From assembly GCA_003455945.1 (NCBI GenBank), contig DMPQ01000354.1:349-6914 (forward strand): a stretch of 6,566 nucleotides of DNA. The letters run 5' to 3'. Numbering within the stretch: position 1 is the stretch's first letter; every line of letters begins with the position of its first letter. Positions 4,868 through 6,566 of this stretch are shown here, one piece after another. The notes under the pieces are model-generated. The model did no database searches. It was not told the DNA's origin and was given only the letters and a program-made list of their open reading frames with translations. The DNA comes from Planctomycetaceae bacterium. GTDB taxonomy: Bacteria; Planctomycetota; Planctomycetia; Pirellulales; Pirellulaceae. The translations under genes were made by a program, and so were the position numbers.

Positions 4868-6566
4868 ATGGGGCGTGCGATCGTACTCGAATGGGATCCG
4901 CAACGGGCGCTGGTCGTCGGCGGCAACGTCGCGCGCGGCGGACGGCCGTCGCTGACGCGCGCCGTCGGCTTCGAGCTGCCGGTGCGCGACGAGAGCGACG
5001 AGCCGATGACGCTCGCGGAATCGCTCGCCGAAGGGCTCGCCGCCCAGAAGCTCGGCAAGGGGGACGCGACGGTGATCGTCGAGCGTTCCGGAGCCGAGAT
5101 GCGGGTGATCGAAGTTCCGCCGGTCCCCGACGAGGAGCTGCCGCAGATCGTCCGCTTCCAGTCGTCGCGCGAGTTCTCGAGTCTGACCGACGAGTGGCTG
5201 CTCGACTACGTTCCCCTGCCGCCGCTGGCCAACGGACAGCATCGCGTGCTCGCCGCGGCGATCAGCCCGCAGGTCGTCGCGCAGATTCGCGGCTGCTGCG
5301 ACAAGGCGGGACTGCATCTGAAGCGAGTCATGCTGCGCCCGTTCGCCGTCGCGCGGCTCCTCAGGCGCTCGGGGCGCCTGTTCGGCAACCTGCTCCTCGT
5401 CGAACGGTTGGCCGAGACGATCGAGCTGACGATCTTCGCCGACGCCAACGTTCAGCTCACTCGCAGCTTCCGCGTCTCGGCCGAGGCCTCGGTCGAAGCG
5501 ATCGTCGCTCAGACGCTCGGCGAGATCCGTCGCACGCTCGGCAGCTTCCGCAATCAGAACCGTGACGGCTCGATCGCCCGCTCGCTCCTGATGGTCGACG
5601 CGCCGCTCGGCGAGCCGCTGGCCGAAGGATTGCGTGAGGCGATCGGCGGCGATGTCGAGCGGGTCGATCCGTGGGAGCTGTTCCAAGGCAGCGCGTCGGT
5701 CGGTTGCTCCCCTCCCGAACACAGCGAACGGTTCGCGGCGGTGCTCGGCGCCTTCGACGACGCGTCTCCCGATCCCGCGACCGAAATCGACTTCATCAAC
5801 CCGAGTCGCCCGCCGGCCGCGCCGAGCAACCGGACTCGCAACCTGCTGGTCGTCGTCGCCGTCGTCGCGCTGCTCGCCTCGGTCGGTGCCCTGTACTGGA
5901 TGGAGTCGACTCGACTGGCCGGTCAGGTCGCCGCTCTGCAGGCCGAGACGCGGGAGATGCGGAAGGACGACGAAGGGTATCGGGATCGGATGGCCGAGGT
6001 GCAGCTGGTCGACGAATGGGTTCAGGACCGAGTCGACTGGACCGACGAACTCGCCCGACTCAGCGATCGCCTGCCGCTCCCCGATGACGTCATCCTCGAA
6101 CAGCTGACGCTCTCGGTCGATGATCGGGAGCACGTCGCCACGCTCGGCATGCGCGGCCGCGTCTCGAACTCGCGCCAGGTCGCCGTCATCGAACGGAACC
6201 TCCGCGCAACCGACGAAGGGCGAGACATCTCGGGCAAGAACATCACGCCGACCTCGACCGGTAGCTATCGGGCGACCTTCGACGAGACGCTGACGATCGA
6301 CCTGGTCCGGGCCAAGGAGCTCCGACTTCAGCAGTACGAAGCCGGGCTGACCGGAACGGAAGAGAGCCCGGTTCCCGACGGCGGCATCGATCCGGAAGCG
6401 CCGACCGAGTCGGACGACGAGGGAGCGATCGTTGCCGATACCGATGAGATCGCCGACGAATCGGAAGTGACTGACGAAGCGGCGGCGGACGACGAGACGA
6501 CCGGCACCGACGAACCGGTCTCGGATGACGCGAGCGACGAGCCGGCGGAGGACGAGTTGCCGGCCG
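4868..6566 (+). CDS. gspL: GspL-like assembly protein: PilM-like domain fused to a PilN-like membrane domain, acidic tail (3' end outside window)
   Basis: 566 residues are visible with no stop before the window edge. GspL joins the cytoplasmic secretion ATPase to the periplasmic platform; in type IV pili the same job is split between PilM and PilN. Residues 1-300 resemble PilM: MGRAIVLEWD start, VIVERSGAEMRVIEVPPVP (69-87), EELPQIVRFQSSREF (89-103), DEWLLDY (108-114). At 307-314, IDFINPSR resembles the 'INLLP-R' start of PilN. One membrane segment follows (about 326-344), then a charged, probably coiled-coil stretch (347-390), a PilN-like periplasmic fold (LEQLTLSVDD, LGMRGRVSNSRQVAVIERNL), and from about 495 a tail of Asp, Glu, Ala, Thr and Pro with no Lys or Arg. 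The expected actin-like phosphate motifs look degraded (EWDPQ, and VERLAE at 178-183 where a VDIG-type motif is expected), suggesting no ATP hydrolysis. GspL is the name by context; pilM-pilN fusion is equally descriptive. Confidence 0.82.
   Translation, partial: MGRAIVLEWDPQRALVVGGNVARGGRPSLTRAVGFELPVRDESDEPMTLAESLAEGLAAQKLGKGDATVIVERSGAEMRVIEVPPVPDEELPQIVRFQSSREFSSLTDEWLLDYVPLPPLANGQHRVLAAAISPQVVAQIRGCCDKAGLHLKRVMLRPFAVARLLRRSGRLFGNLLLVERLAETIELTIFADANVQLTRSFRVSAEASVEAIVAQTLGEIRRTLGSFRNQNRDGSIARSLLMVDAPLGEPLAEGLREAIGGDVERVDPWELFQGSASVGCSPPEHSERFAAVLGAFDDASPDPATEIDFINPSRPPAAPSNRTRNLLVVVAVVALLASVGALYWMESTRLAGQVAALQAETREMRKDDEGYRDRMAEVQLVDEWVQDRVDWTDELARLSDRLPLPDDVILEQLTLSVDDREHVATLGMRGRVSNSRQVAVIERNLRATDEGRDISGKNITPTSTGSYRATFDETLTIDLVRAKELRLQQYEAGLTGTEESPVPDGGIDPEAPTESDDEGAIVADTDEIADESEVTDEAAADDETTGTDEPVSDDASDEPAEDELPA
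6353..6566 (+). other. Acidic low-complexity tail encoded at the visible end of the gspL-like gene
   Basis: From residue 496 of the GspL-like protein to the window edge the sequence is built of D, E, A, T, S, G and P, with about 40 per cent acidic residues and no Lys or Arg. Runs such as SDDEG, ADDET, VSDDASDEPAEDEL recur. With the single membrane segment oriented as in GspL/PilN, this tail would be in the periplasm. It is probably disordered. No known domain is recognised, and its length is unknown because the window ends inside it. Confidence 0.75.

Noticed and set aside
4861..5565. Forward open frame starting at GTG 4861 with good Shine-Dalgarno spacing
   Set aside because: Its product is Arg/Ala-rich with no motif, whereas the frame from ATG 4868 gives a coherent PilM-like protein with a membrane helix and PilN-like domain.
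4535..6133. 532-codon open frame on the minus strand opposite gspK and the gspL-like gene
   Set aside because: Its product is a low-quality mix rich in Arg, Asp, His and Gln with no recognisable motif; it mirrors the codon bias of the well-supported plus-strand genes and spans two of them.
1..6566. A wholly new secretion or defence system
   Set aside because: All seven genes fit the F-G-H-I-J-K-L order of known T2SS operons; the novelty lies in details of individual proteins, not in the gene set.

Overview
The window is one continuous plus-strand operon segment encoding the inner-membrane and pseudopilin part of a type II secretion system (T2SS)-like machine. Base composition is high (roughly two-thirds G+C by eye), with strong G/C preference at third codon positions and long meaningless open frames on the other strand. 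The protein style suggests a member of the Planctomycetota: AEESN in place of GEESG in GspF, a GspG with a short C-terminal Asp loop, a large GspK carrying helix-hairpin-helix-like segments, and a PilM-PilN-like GspL. This assignment is inferred from remembered family style, not from any search.

Layout, left to right: the last 126 codons of gspF (to 382); a 146-bp gap, the longest non-coding stretch, ending in a good ribosome binding site; gspG, the major pseudopilin (529-954), followed at once by a perfect 6-bp hairpin; gspH (998-1699); gspI (1696-2130), overlapping gspH by ATGA; gspJ (2165-3274); gspK (3271-4842), overlapping gspJ by ATGA; and a gspL-like gene (4868 to the window end, 3' end not seen). 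There are no RNA genes, mobile elements, CRISPR arrays or transporter/enzyme cargo genes. All genes have the same orientation and similar codon style, so nothing looks recently transferred.

How it works together, from family knowledge: GspF is the polytopic inner-membrane platform acted on by the cytoplasmic ATPase GspE (not in the window). GspG subunits polymerise into the periplasmic pseudopilus. GspI, GspJ, GspK and GspH are minor pseudopilins forming its tip and priming assembly. GspL links the cytoplasmic ATPase to the periplasmic platform. All five pseudopilins carry a visible prepilin-peptidase site, so a GspO/PilD peptidase must be encoded elsewhere, as must gspE, gspD (secretin) and gspM/pilO.

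The window is not a wholly new system, but it has distinctive details: a canonical EF-hand calcium loop inside GspK; three related [L/I]-[N/D]-[L/I]-N segments in GspK, the last followed by a helix-hairpin-helix core; Gly/Ala/Asp-rich low-complexity inserts in GspH and GspJ built on in-frame direct repeats; unusually long leader peptides on GspH and GspJ; a PilM-like domain with apparently lost nucleotide-binding motifs, fused to a PilN-like domain; and a strongly acidic, base-free C-terminal tail on that fusion.
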